Of a stretch of DNA of 64,000 bases, positions 1 through 9,417 are shown piece after piece. A model generated the notes under the pieces. The model was not told the origin of the DNA. It ran no database searches and saw nothing but the letters and a program-made list of their open reading frames with translations. The stretch is taken from NCBI RefSeq assembly GCF_000472865.1, contig NZ_AXAP01000012.1, positions 97,137 to 161,136 of the forward strand, read 5' to 3'. Source of the stretch: Bradyrhizobium elkanii WSM2783. GTDB lineage: Bacteria; Pseudomonadota; Alphaproteobacteria; Rhizobiales; Xanthobacteraceae. Each line of letters opens with the position of its first letter. Position 1 is the first letter of the stretch. Position numbers and translations under genes: made by a program.

Positions 1-3
1 CTC

Positions 4-2838
4 ATGATGGTTGTCGGCGCCGCTCCGGCGCGCGCAGTTGACGCCGTCAGCGTCCGCAGCGACGCGCCCGCGATCGATCTCACCGCCGTTCTCGACCACC
101 AGCGCAGCGAGACCGACCGCATCCAGGTCTCGACCGCGCCCGGCACCGACGGCATCGTCCGCCGCATCGAGGTCCGGGCCCGCGAGGGCGGGCAATATTG
201 GGTGGTGTTCGCGCTCGCCAACAATACCGACGACCAGCTCGACCGCCTGATCGTCGCGCCGCATTACCGCATCGTCTCATCCGGCCTGTTCTGGCCGGAT
301 CTCGGCCTGTCGCGCATCGCCACCATCACGCCGTCGGTCGGCGACCGTCCCGAGCGGCAGGAAAGCCCGACTGCCGACGTCTTCCGCATCACGCTCGATC
401 CGGGCGCGGTCGTCACCTATGTCGCGGAATTGCGCACCGACAAGCTCCCGCAGCTCTATCTGTGGGAGCCGGAGTCCTACAAGGACAAGGTCAACTCGTT
501 CACGCTCTACCAGGGCATCGTGATCGGTATTTCCGGCCTGCTAGCGCTGGTGCTGACGATCCTGTTCGTGGTCAAGGGCAGCATCATGTTTCCGGCGGCA
601 GCCGCGCTCGCCTGGGCGGTGCTGGTCTATATCGGCGTCGATTTCGGCTTCTGGGGCAAGGTGCTCGACATGTCGAACAACGCCGAGCGCGTCTGGCGCG
701 CGGCGGGCGAGGCGATATTGGCGGCGACGCTGCTCGTGTTCCTGTTCGCCTATCTCAATTTGAGCCGGTGGCATGTGCGCTATTCCCACATCACCATCGG
801 CTGGCTGCTGTTCCTGGGATCGCTGGTGGCGCTGGCGCTGTTCGATCCGGCGGTGGCTTCCGGCATCGCGCGCATGTCGCTCGTCATGATCGCCTTCGCC
901 GGCTTTGCCCTGATCGTCTATCTCTCGACCCACGGCTTCGATCGCGCCGTGCTCTTGATCCCGACCTGGTTCCTGCTGGTGGTCTGGGTGGTCGCGGCCG
1001 GCATGACGGTGGCGGGCAGCGTCACCAACGACATCGTCGGCCCGGCGCTGCTCGGCGGCCTCGTGCTGATCGTGATGCTGATCGGCTTCACGGTGATGCA
1101 GCACGCGTTTGCCGGCGGCGGCGCCACCACCGGCGTCGTCTCCGATGTCGAGCGGCGGGCGCTGGCACTGACCGGCTCAGGCGACCTGATCTGGGACTGG
1201 GACGTCTCCGCCGACAAGGTGTTCACCAGCCCAGAGACCGAGGCCCTGCTTGGCCTGAAGCGCGGCACGCTGGAAGGACCGGCGGCGACATGGCTCGAGG
1301 TGCTGCATCCGCTCGACCAGGACCGTTTCCGTGCCGCGCTCGACAGCGTGCTCGACCAGCGCCGTGGCCGCCTGGTGCAGGATTTCCGGCTGCGCACGCC
1401 GGATGGCCATTTCATGTGGTTCGCGCTGAAGGCGCGGCCTGTCGTCGGCTCCGACGGCGAGGTCTCGCGCGTCGTCGGCACACTCACCGACGTCACCGAC
1501 ATCAAGAACTCCGAAGAGCGGATGCTGCATGACTCGGTCCACGACAATCTGACCGGCCTGCCCAACCGCAAATTGTTCATGGACCGGCTCAGCGCGGTCG
1601 CCAATCTCGCAAAGACGGTGCCGACGCTGCGGCCGACATTGATGGTGATCGACCTCGACCGGTTCAAGCAGGTCAACGACTCCGTCGGCATGGCGGTCGG
1701 CGATTCCATCCTGCTGACGCTGGCGCGCCGCCTGACCCGCATCCTCAAACCCCAGGACACGCTGGCGCGATTGGCCGGCGACCAGTTCGGCCTGATCCTG
1801 TTGTCGGAGCAGGACCCGGCGCGGATCACCGCCTTTGCCGAGACCATCCGCAAGACCATCCGCGCCCCGATCGCCTTCAACGACCGCGAGATCTTCCTGA
1901 CCGCCTCGATCGGGCTGGCGCTCTCCGACCCGCAGACGCAGCTCACCGACGAGATCATCAAGGACGCCGAGCTTGCGATGTATCATTCCAAGCGCATCGG
2001 CGGCGACCGCATCGACGTCTACAAGCCGGCGATGCGCGCGCGCAAGACCGACCGGCTGACGCTGGAGAGCGAATTGCGCCGCGCCATCGAGCGGCAGGAG
2101 ATCACCATCCTCTACCAGCCGATCGTGCGCCTTGAGGACCGCTCGATCGCCGGCTTCGAGGCCCTGTCGCGCTGGGATCATCCGAAGCTCGGGCGGATGT
2201 CGCCGTCCGAATTCATCTCCATCGCGGAGGAGATCGGCCTGATCGTCGACCTCGGCACGTTCGTGATGGACCAGACCGCGCGGCAGCTTTCGATCTGGCA
2301 ACGCGCGATGCGCTCGCGCGAGCCGATCTTTGCGTCCGTCAACGTCTCCTCACGGCAATTGCTACGCCACGACCTGATCCACGACATCAGGACCGTGCTG
2401 TCGCGCTCCTCGGTGGCACGCGGCACGCTGAAATTGGAATTGACGGAATCGCTGGTGATGGAGAATCCGGAGCACGCCGCGCAGATGCTGGCGCGCATCC
2501 GCGAGCTCGGCACCGGGCTCTCCCTGGACGATTTCGGCACCGGCCACTCCTCGCTGTCCTACCTGCAACGCTTCCCGTTCGACACCATCAAGATCGACCA
2601 GTCCTTCGTCCGCACCACCAGCCGCGGCACCCGGCCCGTGATCCTGAAATCGATCATCGCGCTCGCCCACGACCTCGGCATGGACGTGGTGGCGGAAGGC
2701 GCGGAAACGGATTCGGATGCGGTCGAGCTCTACCAGCTCGGCTGCGAATACGCGCAGGGCTTCGCCTTCGGCGAACCGATGGATGCCGACGCCGCAATGC
2801 GCCTGCTCACCGAGGAGCGGCTGGAAGCCGCGAGCTGA
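4..2838 (+). CDS. Membrane PAS-GGDEF-EAL protein, predicted c-di-GMP phosphodiesterase (5' partial)
   Basis: Predicted inner-membrane c-di-GMP hydrolase. The frame is open to the window edge and its first Met sits in what looks like the end of a signal peptide (GAAPARA|VDA), so the true start is probably upstream. In order: a periplasmic 7TMR-DISM-like domain (about 20-160), about seven membrane helices (170-375), PAS/PAC (380-505), GGDEF (515-675) and EAL (690-935). The cyclase signature is degenerate (AGDQF at 591-595, KPQD at the I-site position), so cyclase activity is unlikely. The EAL side looks complete: EAL at 719-721, LTES, DDFGTG and KID motifs. The degenerate GGDEF may serve as a GTP or partner-binding regulator, which is inference. 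The ligand of the periplasmic domain is unknown. Confidence 0.9.
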   Translation: MMVVGAAPARAVDAVSVRSDAPAIDLTAVLDHQRSETDRIQVSTAPGTDGIVRRIEVRAREGGQYWVVFALANNTDDQLDRLIVAPHYRIVSSGLFWPDLGLSRIATITPSVGDRPERQESPTADVFRITLDPGAVVTYVAELRTDKLPQLYLWEPESYKDKVNSFTLYQGIVIGISGLLALVLTILFVVKGSIMFPAAAALAWAVLVYIGVDFGFWGKVLDMSNNAERVWRAAGEAILAATLLVFLFAYLNLSRWHVRYSHITIGWLLFLGSLVALALFDPAVASGIARMSLVMIAFAGFALIVYLSTHGFDRAVLLIPTWFLLVVWVVAAGMTVAGSVTNDIVGPALLGGLVLIVMLIGFTVMQHAFAGGGATTGVVSDVERRALALTGSGDLIWDWDVSADKVFTSPETEALLGLKRGTLEGPAATWLEVLHPLDQDRFRAALDSVLDQRRGRLVQDFRLRTPDGHFMWFALKARPVVGSDGEVSRVVGTLTDVTDIKNSEERMLHDSVHDNLTGLPNRKLFMDRLSAVANLAKTVPTLRPTLMVIDLDRFKQVNDSVGMAVGDSILLTLARRLTRILKPQDTLARLAGDQFGLILLSEQDPARITAFAETIRKTIRAPIAFNDREIFLTASIGLALSDPQTQLTDEIIKDAELAMYHSKRIGGDRIDVYKPAMRARKTDRLTLESELRRAIERQEITILYQPIVRLEDRSIAGFEALSRWDHPKLGRMSPSEFISIAEEIGLIVDLGTFVMDQTARQLSIWQRAMRSREPIFASVNVSSRQLLRHDLIHDIRTVLSRSSVARGTLKLELTESLVMENPEHAAQMLARIRELGTGLSLDDFGTGHSSLSYLQRFPFDTIKIDQSFVRTTSRGTRPVILKSIIALAHDLGMDVVAEGAETDSDAVELYQLGCEYAQGFAFGEPMDADAAMRLLTEERLEAAS

Positions 2839-2847
2839 TCTTCCGCT

Positions 2848-2968
2848 GTCGTCCCGGCCTAGAGCCGGGACCCATAACCACAAGTGTGCATTTTGCAGCA
2901 CGCTGGAGCCACAGCGAGTTTAACAACAACGCCCTGTGGTTAGGGGTTCCCGCCTGCGCGGGAACGAC
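2848..2968. repeat. Nested palindromic repeat, family A, copy 1
   Basis: Two hairpins (GTCGTCCCGGC...GCCGGGAC on the left, GTTCCCGC...GCGGGAAC on the right) are bracketed by a long stem made of CCATAACCACA and TGTGGTTA. The same architecture recurs at 30458, 33900 and 35047. The right part overlaps the 3' end of the DUF7662 gene, whose last residues (RSRAGGNP) are encoded by the repeat. Confidence 0.8.
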
Positions 2969-3218
2969 GCTGGGGCAGCCGCTTGAACTTCACGCTGTTG
3001 CCGTCGGCTTGGCGCGTGGCGACGTAGCCGGCTTCGAGACAGGCTTCACGCTGCGGCATCCTTTCCTGTGGACTACGCAGGCTATCCCACCAGGAGGCGC
3101 GCTGCGCCGCGCGCGGCAGCGGCGCGTCGATGATGGCCTCGATCTCCTCGAAGCTGAGCACCAGTTCGGTCAGCGTCTGCCTCTTCAGATAGTCCCGCAA
3201 TGGGCCGTAATCGTTCAC
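2940..3218 (-). CDS. DUF7662-type small protein
   Basis: Soluble protein of 92 residues. It resembles a small family of unknown function (DUF7662 as I recall it), recognised by the opening Y-x-PLRDYLKRQ, the stretch LSFEEIEAIIDAPLP, a Trp pair (ASWWDSL) and the late ACLEAGYVAT...VKFKR. The start is GTG at 3218: an AAGGGA lies about 6 bases upstream and no ATG fits. The last eight or so residues are read through a palindromic repeat, so the native C-terminus has probably been replaced or extended by that element. The gene stands alone, convergent with the phosphodiesterase and divergent from the diguanylate cyclase. No activity can be assigned. Confidence 0.7.
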   Translation of the reverse strand: MNDYGPLRDYLKRQTLTELVLSFEEIEAIIDAPLPRAAQRASWWDSLRSPQERMPQREACLEAGYVATRQADGNSVKFKRLPQRRSRAGGNP

Positions 3219-3355
3219 CTCAGGTCCCTTGAATTCACGTCATTGCCGAAAATTGTCAGTCGAACCAACCAACCGTTAACCCATTCGCAGTTCGCTGTCG
3301 CCGTTTAAGGCGGCAACAATGTTTCCGGTGCATGAAGGGTGGCCCGGGACCAAAC

Positions 3356-4849
3356 ATGCCAAACGAACGGCGACAACAAGCAAAGCGGCACTGGCGGCTA
3401 TCGACGAAGCTCCTGATCGCTTCCTCGGTCGCGACCGTGATCGGCTTTTCCACCATCTGCACCAGCGTCATGCTCGACATGCGCCGCGGCGAGGAAGAGC
3501 TGGCACGGCAGACGCTGGAAAACCTCGCCGCCGGCATCGACGCCGATATCAGCCGCAACATCGAACTGTACGACCTCTCGCTGCGCGCGGTTGCCGGCGC
3601 GATGGTGATGCCGGAGATCAAGGAAGTCAGCAATGAGGTCCGGCACCTGATCCTGTTCGACCACGCCGCCACCGCAAAGCACTTTGGCGCGATCCAGGTC
3701 TTCGACAGCACGGGGCAATTGGTAGACGATGCATCGACGCTCGATCCCCTGATCGAGAACCGCAGCGACGAAGAATATTTCCACATCCATCGCGACCAGC
3801 CCTACACAGGCCTCTACATCTCAAAGCCGATGCTCCACCGCGGCGCCTACGCGATCGTGCTGAGCCGGCGCATCAGCGGCGAAGACGGAAGTTTTCTCGG
3901 CGTCGTCGCGGGCTCGATCCGCTTCAGCTATTTCCACGAACTGTTCGGACGGCTGACGCTTGCCCCCGGCGACACCATCACCGTGCTGCGTCGTGACCGC
4001 ACGATCATCATGCGCACGCCGTTCGATCTCGATGTCATCGGCACCAACCTGGCGGGGCGGCGCAACTGGACTCCAGACAACCTGAAGAACAACGGCTCCT
4101 ATGCCGGTGCCGGCCCGATCGACCAGACCCCGCGGCTCTATGTTCGCCGCAGCGGAAACGGCCCGCTGTTTACCGTGGTCGGAAAGCCGCTGGACGGCGT
4201 CTTCAGCCTGTGGCGCAAGGAGGCGACCCGGATCGGCGCCATCATGGCGGCACTGGTCCTGTTCGTGCTCGGCACCACGCTGTTTCTGGCGCGCGAGATC
4301 GGCCGCCGCGCCGAGGCCGAGGAGAAGCTCGAGGAGCTCGCGACCACCGACGCGCTGACCGGTTTGCGAAACCGGCGCAAGTTCGACGCCGATATCGATA
4401 CGGAATGGCGCCGCGCCGGCCGGCATGAGACGCCGCTCGCCCTGCTCATCATCGACGCCGACCATTTCAAGGCCTTCAACGATACCTATGGTCACCAGGC
4501 CGGCGACCAGGTGCTGGTTGGCATCGCGATCTGCATCTCGGATTCGGTCCGGCGCGCCGGCGATTGCACGGCACGCCTGGGCGGCGAGGAATTCGCCGTG
4601 CTGCTGCCCGGCCAGAGCGCCGTGGAAGCGTTCGGCGTGGCGGAGATGATCCGCCGCAAGGTCGAACAATGGTGTGACGGAGAGACCATCACCACCGTCA
4701 GCATCGGCGTCGCGAGCCTGACGCCTCTGGCCGGCCAGAACTGGACCGATCTAGTGGAAGCCGCCGACCGGGCGCTCTACGCCGCCAAGGCCAATGGCCG
4801 CAACCAGAGTGTGGTCGCAAGTCTGCAGACAATGTCGCTCGTGGCCTGA
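3356..4849 (+). CDS. Membrane sensor diguanylate cyclase
   Basis: Predicted to make c-di-GMP from two GTP. A first helix (about residues 12-35) is followed by a periplasmic Cache/PDC-like sensor (about 40-265), a second helix (about 275-300) and a C-terminal GGDEF domain (about 315-490). The active-site motif is GGEEF (409-413). An RxxD (RAGD) five residues before it matches the product-inhibition I-site. The sensor holds the YTGLYISKPM-type strand common in Cache domains. Two starts are possible, ATG 3332 and ATG 3356. Neither has a strong ribosome site, and I chose 3356 because it puts a short basic stretch directly before the first helix. It is a natural counterpart of the phosphodiesterase upstream, but a direct partnership is inference. 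Confidence 0.9.
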   Translation: MPNERRQQAKRHWRLSTKLLIASSVATVIGFSTICTSVMLDMRRGEEELARQTLENLAAGIDADISRNIELYDLSLRAVAGAMVMPEIKEVSNEVRHLILFDHAATAKHFGAIQVFDSTGQLVDDASTLDPLIENRSDEEYFHIHRDQPYTGLYISKPMLHRGAYAIVLSRRISGEDGSFLGVVAGSIRFSYFHELFGRLTLAPGDTITVLRRDRTIIMRTPFDLDVIGTNLAGRRNWTPDNLKNNGSYAGAGPIDQTPRLYVRRSGNGPLFTVVGKPLDGVFSLWRKEATRIGAIMAALVLFVLGTTLFLAREIGRRAEAEEKLEELATTDALTGLRNRRKFDADIDTEWRRAGRHETPLALLIIDADHFKAFNDTYGHQAGDQVLVGIAICISDSVRRAGDCTARLGGEEFAVLLPGQSAVEAFGVAEMIRRKVEQWCDGETITTVSIGVASLTPLAGQNWTDLVEAADRALYAAKANGRNQSVVASLQTMSLVA

Positions 4850-4860
4850 GCCACCACAGC

Positions 4861-5000
4861 CGTCATGCCCCGCCACCGGGTCTCGCCTTCAGCGAGCCCG
4901 ATGACAGGCTCCGGCGGGGCATCCAGCACGCGTTGGCTTCAGAGATCAATCACCAGCATCGCCGGATACTGGATCATCCGCCTGCGCGCGGATGATGACA
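4861..5000. repeat. Intergenic inverted repeats, family G
   Basis: GTCATGCCCCGCC pairs with GGCGGGGCAT across an inner hairpin, followed by a second palindrome (TGGATCATCCGC...GCGGATGATGAC). A similar pair lies at 12503-12593. It fills the gap between the convergent cyclase and galU genes and may also act as their shared transcription end. Confidence 0.6.
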
Positions 5001-5021
5001 GCGCGAGCGAACTCCTCGCCG

Positions 5022-5903
5022 TCACTTCTCCAGATACTTCTTCATCTCCGCGATCAGTCCCTCGCGCAGTTCGGGGCGGCGCAGGCCATAGGCGATGTTG
5101 GCGCGCAGGAAGCCGGCCTTGGAGCCGCAATCGTGGCGCTCGCCTTCGAACTCGACGCCGTAGAATTTCTGCGTCTTCGCGAGGCCGATCATCGCGTCGG
5201 TGAGCTGGATCTCGCCGCCGGCGCCGCGCTCCTGCGTCTCGAGTATTTTGAAGATCTCCGGCTGCAGAATATAGCGGCCGGTGATCGAGAGGTTGGATGG
5301 CGCCGTGCCCTTCGGCGGCTTCTCCACCATGCCGTTGATCTCAAACATGGTGGGATGGGCGTGGCGCGGGCCGACGCCGCAGATGCCGTATTGGTGGGTG
5401 AGATGGTCCGGCACCTCCTCGACCGCGATCAGGTTTGACTTCTCACCGAGCTTGCTCGCGGCCTCGATCATCTGGGCGAGGCAGCCCGGCGTGTTCAGCA
5501 CCAGTTCGTCCGGCAGCACCACTGCGAAAGGTTCATTGCCGATAATGTCGCGGGCGCACCATACCGCGTGGCCGAGCCCGTGCGGCGCCTGCTGCCGGGT
5601 GAAGCTGACGGCACCTGCTTCGGGCTGATACTGCGCCAGGACATCCAACTCCGCCTTCTTGCCCCGCGCGACCAGCGTGCTGTCGAGCTCGAACATCCGG
5701 TCGAAATGGTCCTCGATGGTGGCCTTGTTGCGGCCGGTCACGAAGACGAAATGCTCGATCCCGGCCTCCTTCGCCTCGTCATACACGTATTGGATGAGCG
5801 GCTTGTCGACGATGGTCAGCATTTCCTTCGGCATTGCCTTGGTGGCGGGCAGGACACGGGTACCGAGACCAGCGACGGGGAAGACGGCTTTACGGATTTT
5901 CAT
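5022..5903 (-). CDS. galU: UTP--glucose-1-phosphate uridylyltransferase
   Basis: Makes UDP-glucose from UTP and glucose 1-phosphate in the cytoplasm, feeding exopolysaccharide, lipopolysaccharide and glucan synthesis. The 293-residue length is normal for bacterial GalU. The N-terminus holds the nucleotide-binding signature GLGTRVLPATKAMPKEML and the following VDKPLIQYVYDEA. The domain typical of GalU continues through HGLGHAVWCAR, VVLPDE and GRYILQPEIF. ATG 5903 is chosen because MKIRKAVFPVAG is the standard family start; the longer open frame upstream has no family similarity. It is transcribed alone, divergent from the transglycosylase. Confidence 0.97.
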   Translation of the reverse strand: MKIRKAVFPVAGLGTRVLPATKAMPKEMLTIVDKPLIQYVYDEAKEAGIEHFVFVTGRNKATIEDHFDRMFELDSTLVARGKKAELDVLAQYQPEAGAVSFTRQQAPHGLGHAVWCARDIIGNEPFAVVLPDELVLNTPGCLAQMIEAASKLGEKSNLIAVEEVPDHLTHQYGICGVGPRHAHPTMFEINGMVEKPPKGTAPSNLSITGRYILQPEIFKILETQERGAGGEIQLTDAMIGLAKTQKFYGVEFEGERHDCGSKAGFLRANIAYGLRRPELREGLIAEMKKYLEK

Positions 5904-6103
5904 GGGAATGTCGGGCGCCTTGAAATGTGTGAGACAGGTATCGCACCTTGCTATCCGGTTTGCAGCCGGGAACAAAGGCGGATGTGTGATGCCGCGTCGC
6001 TTTTGTCGTTGTGACCGATCAAAACAAAATCTCGCCTTTGTTAAGCTGTTGGAAACCGTCACAAGGCCTTCTGAACCAATCGTTGGAACGGGCAGATCGA
6101 GCC

Positions 6104-7480
6104 ATGCGGCGGACGGGAACAGCGACCAGGAGCCGAACCAGCGCGATGATAATCGCGGCGGTTCTGCTTGTTTCCAATCAGGCCTTGGCCCAGTCCCAGG
6201 GTGGGCTCGCGGATCTGTTCGGCAACCTCTTCTCGGGACCCAACCCCTCACCACCGCCCGCGGCCGCCACTGGCGATAGCTCTGCTCCGCCATGGAGCGG
6301 CGAGGACGGCGCTTCGGGTCACCCATTGATGACGGCGGCCGCGATCCGGCAGGCGGCGGCCAATTTCGACAATTGTGTCGCCTCGATGTGGCCCGATGCG
6401 GCGCGACGCAACGTCACACGCGAGAATTTCGAGCGCTTCACCGCCGGACTCACGCCCGACCTGCGCATCATGGATCTGCTCGATTCGCAGCCCGAATTCA
6501 CCAAGGCGATCTGGGACTATCTCGACATCCTCGTGAACGACAACCGTCTCGCCAAGGGCCGCGAGATCCTCGCCAAATACAAGGTGCAATTCGACGCCGC
6601 GGAAAAAGCCTACGGCGTCGACCGCTACGCGGTCGCGGCGATCTGGGGGATCGAATCCAATTATTCGACCCAGATGGGTGACCGCAGCGTGGTGCAATCG
6701 ACCGCCACCCTCGCCTGCATCGGCCGTCGGCAGGCCTACTTCAAGGATGAATTCCTCTCGGCGCTGGAGATCCTCAATCGCGGCGATCTTCGGCCCGAGC
6801 AGCTCCGCGGCTCCTGGGCCGGCGCGTTCGGTCCGACGCAATTCATGCCGACCGCTTTCAAGCGTTACGCGGTCGATGGTGACGGCGACGGCAGGCGCGA
6901 TGTCGTCGACAACCCGGCCGACCTGATCGCCTCAACCGCCAACAACCTGAAAAAGGACGGCTGGCAGACCGGGCAGAGCTGGGGTTACGAAGTCGTGGTT
7001 CCCAAGGACTTCAACTACATGATGGCCGACCGTGCCAAGGCGATGACGCTCGCGCAATGGCAGCAGCTTGGACTGCGGCGCGCCAACAACCAGCCGTTCC
7101 CGCGCTCGACCGACAAGGCCTATCTGCTCGCCCCTGCCGGCGCCGAAGGCCCCGGCTTTTTGATGATGCAGAATTTCCGGGTGATCATGAAGTACAACCC
7201 GGCGGAGGCCTATGCGCTGGCGATCGGCCATTTTGCCGACCGCCTGCGCGGCGCGCCGCCCTTCGTGCAGCCCTGGCCACGCCAGGAACGGGTGCTGTCG
7301 CGGGCCGAACGGCTGGAACTGCAACAACTGCTCGCCCAGCGCGGCTTTTACCGCGGCACGCCGGACGGCCAGATCGGCGGCCAGACCAGGGAAGCGCTGC
7401 GCAGTTTCCAGGCCTCGATCGGCACGCCCGCCGACGGATTTGCCACTTCCGACATGCTGGAGCGCCTGAGAGGGCGATAA
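6104..7480 (+). CDS. Lytic murein transglycosylase, MltB type, with peptidoglycan-binding domain
   Basis: Cleaves peptidoglycan glycan strands with formation of anhydro-muropeptides in the periplasm. The start at 6104 gives a signal peptide ending near SNQALA|QSQG; an upstream ATG frame to 6011 exists but would bury it. The SLT_2/MltB domain covers about residues 85-385. The catalytic Glu lies in WGIESNYS and the family motifs AGAFGPTQFMPT and DGDGDGRRD follow. A C-terminal peptidoglycan-binding helix bundle (about 395-455, GTPDGQIGGQTREALRSFQ) targets the wall. It is a single gene, 200 bases from divergent galU. Confidence 0.93.
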   Translation: MRRTGTATRSRTSAMIIAAVLLVSNQALAQSQGGLADLFGNLFSGPNPSPPPAAATGDSSAPPWSGEDGASGHPLMTAAAIRQAAANFDNCVASMWPDAARRNVTRENFERFTAGLTPDLRIMDLLDSQPEFTKAIWDYLDILVNDNRLAKGREILAKYKVQFDAAEKAYGVDRYAVAAIWGIESNYSTQMGDRSVVQSTATLACIGRRQAYFKDEFLSALEILNRGDLRPEQLRGSWAGAFGPTQFMPTAFKRYAVDGDGDGRRDVVDNPADLIASTANNLKKDGWQTGQSWGYEVVVPKDFNYMMADRAKAMTLAQWQQLGLRRANNQPFPRSTDKAYLLAPAGAEGPGFLMMQNFRVIMKYNPAEAYALAIGHFADRLRGAPPFVQPWPRQERVLSRAERLELQQLLAQRGFYRGTPDGQIGGQTREALRSFQASIGTPADGFATSDMLERLRGR

Positions 7481-7627
7481 GACCCCAAAAATCACCCAAA
7501 TACCGCTATTTGGCCGCCGCCTTGACGACCTGGGCGGATGCCCGATCCATGCTGGAAAATATGCCCGCTTGAGGCCCGATTCCGGTAGTATGGCGTTGTC
7601 CTCAAAATCCATTTCGACCGAGCTTTG

Positions 7628-9301
7628 ATGCCGAAGCCAAAGTCCTTCCTGCGCATGTTCACCGAGAGCGGCCCGCTGGTCGCGCTCGCGGTTGCGATCG
7701 CGCTGCTGGTCGGGATCGCCGGCCCCGCCTCGGCGCAGTTCTTCGGCTTTCCGGGCTTTGGCGGTCCACCGCAGCGCTCGGCGCCGCGCAACAATGGCGG
7801 CGGCTGGTTCGGCGGGGATTTCTTCACTCCCTTCCAGCATGCGCCGCCGCAGCAACAACAGCAGCAACAGGCGCCGCGTCAGGATTTTTCGCGAGCGCCA
7901 CCGCCGGCGAAGCGCGACACGGCGCCGGAGCGCAACGTGCTGGTGCTTGGCGATGCCATGGCAGACTGGCTCGCCTATGGCCTCGAGGACACCTATTCCG
8001 AACAGCCCGACATGGGCGTGATCCGCAAGCACAAGACCGTGTCCGGCCTGATCAAATACCAGCCCAAGGGCGAGCCCTCCGATTGGGCCGCCGCCGCGCG
8101 GAGCATCCTCGCCACCGAAAAAGCGGATGCGATCGTGGTGATACTCGGTCTCAATGACCGCGTTTCGATCCGCGAGCCTGTCGTCGACAAGAAGGACGAC
8201 AAGAAAACCGAGAAGAAGGACGCCAAGCCTTCGGATGGCGCCGCCAAGCCGGACGACAAGCCGGTCGATGCCGAATTATCACCCGAGGATGCCGCCGACG
8301 CGCCGCAGGCCGCGGCGCCCGAGCGCAGCGCGCGTTCGGCAAACGGCGTCTATGAATTCCGCGACGAACGCTGGGTCGAGCTCTACAACAAGAAGATCGA
8401 TGAACTGATCGGCGTGCTGAAGAGCAAGGGCGTGCCGGTGTTGTGGGTCGGCCTGCCGGCGATCCGCGGCCAGAAGGGAACGTCGGACATGCTGTTCCTG
8501 GATTCGCTGTACCGGGACAGCGCGGCCAAGGCCGGCATCACCTACGTCGATGTCTGGGATGGCTTCGTCGACGAGGCCGGTCGCTTCATGCAGAAGGGCC
8601 CGGATTTCGAAGGCCAGATTCGCCAGCTCCGCACCTCGGACGGCGTCTTCTTCACCAAGGCCGGCGCGCGCAAGCTGGCGCACTATGTGGACCGCGAGGT
8701 GACGCGGCTGCTCGCCCGCTCCACACCGGTCGCGCTGCCGACCGAGCCGGCGACGCCTGACGCCAATGCTGCGCCCGGCCAGCCTGCGCGGCCATTGGCG
8801 GGACCAATTGTGCCGCTGGTCGCCTCCTCCGTCGGCACCGATCAGTTGCTCGGCGGCCCCGGCTCGCGTCCAGCCGCGGTCGATCCGCTCACGGCACGAA
8901 CCCTGGTGAAGGGCGAACCGCTCGCGCCACCCGCCGGCCGCGCCGACGATTTTGCCTGGCCGCGCCGCGAAATCGGTCGCGAGCAGGCCAAGGGAGAAAC
9001 GCCGGTTGCCGCGACCACCCCCGAGGGGACTGGCGCAGGTGCGGGCGCCGGAACAGCGCCGGCGGCGGCAGCTCCCGCACCGCCAAAGCCGGCAGCGCAG
9101 AAGCGTGTGTTCCGGCCGGCCCAGCCCAATCCGCCGCCTGCCTCGACCTTTGGCGATTTCTTCGGCTTCGGCTCGCCGCCTGCCACCGGGCCACGTCAGC
9201 AGACAGCGCCGCCGCGGCCGCCGGCCTCGATCGTTCCACGTCCACCGGCGGATGTCGGACGATCCGCGGAAGCGCCGTTCGGCAATTTCATGAGATGGTG
9301 A
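7628..9301 (+). CDS. DUF459 SGNH-hydrolase-like exported protein lacking the nucleophile
   Basis: Exported protein of 557 residues: signal peptide (cleavage near GPASA|QFF), a Pro/Gln-rich linker with a run of Gln, then a DUF459/SGNH-like domain (about 100-360) and a long Pro/Ala-rich tail. Block I reads LGDAMAD, with Ala110 where SGNH enzymes carry Ser. The later block reads SDGVFFTKAG, with Phe341 where the DxxH His is expected. Asn176 (LGLND) and Asp338 are kept. A Lys/Asp/Glu-rich insert (about 180-235) interrupts the domain. The sequence therefore suggests a binding or structural role rather than esterase or acyltransferase catalysis. ATG 7628 follows an in-frame TTG at 7625. It follows the transglycosylase on the same strand, so a cell-envelope role is plausible. 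Confidence 0.85.
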   Translation: MPKPKSFLRMFTESGPLVALAVAIALLVGIAGPASAQFFGFPGFGGPPQRSAPRNNGGGWFGGDFFTPFQHAPPQQQQQQQAPRQDFSRAPPPAKRDTAPERNVLVLGDAMADWLAYGLEDTYSEQPDMGVIRKHKTVSGLIKYQPKGEPSDWAAAARSILATEKADAIVVILGLNDRVSIREPVVDKKDDKKTEKKDAKPSDGAAKPDDKPVDAELSPEDAADAPQAAAPERSARSANGVYEFRDERWVELYNKKIDELIGVLKSKGVPVLWVGLPAIRGQKGTSDMLFLDSLYRDSAAKAGITYVDVWDGFVDEAGRFMQKGPDFEGQIRQLRTSDGVFFTKAGARKLAHYVDREVTRLLARSTPVALPTEPATPDANAAPGQPARPLAGPIVPLVASSVGTDQLLGGPGSRPAAVDPLTARTLVKGEPLAPPAGRADDFAWPRREIGREQAKGETPVAATTPEGTGAGAGAGTAPAAAAPAPPKPAAQKRVFRPAQPNPPPASTFGDFFGFGSPPATGPRQQTAPPRPPASIVPRPPADVGRSAEAPFGNFMRW

Positions 9302-9417
9302 CGGCAGTCATTCCAAAGATAGGGTGGGCAAAGGTAAGCATACCCACCATCGCGAGCGGAATGTTAGGCGGTGGGCACGCTTCGCTTTGCCCCCTACGCG
9401 GCGCCCTGGAACGACGG

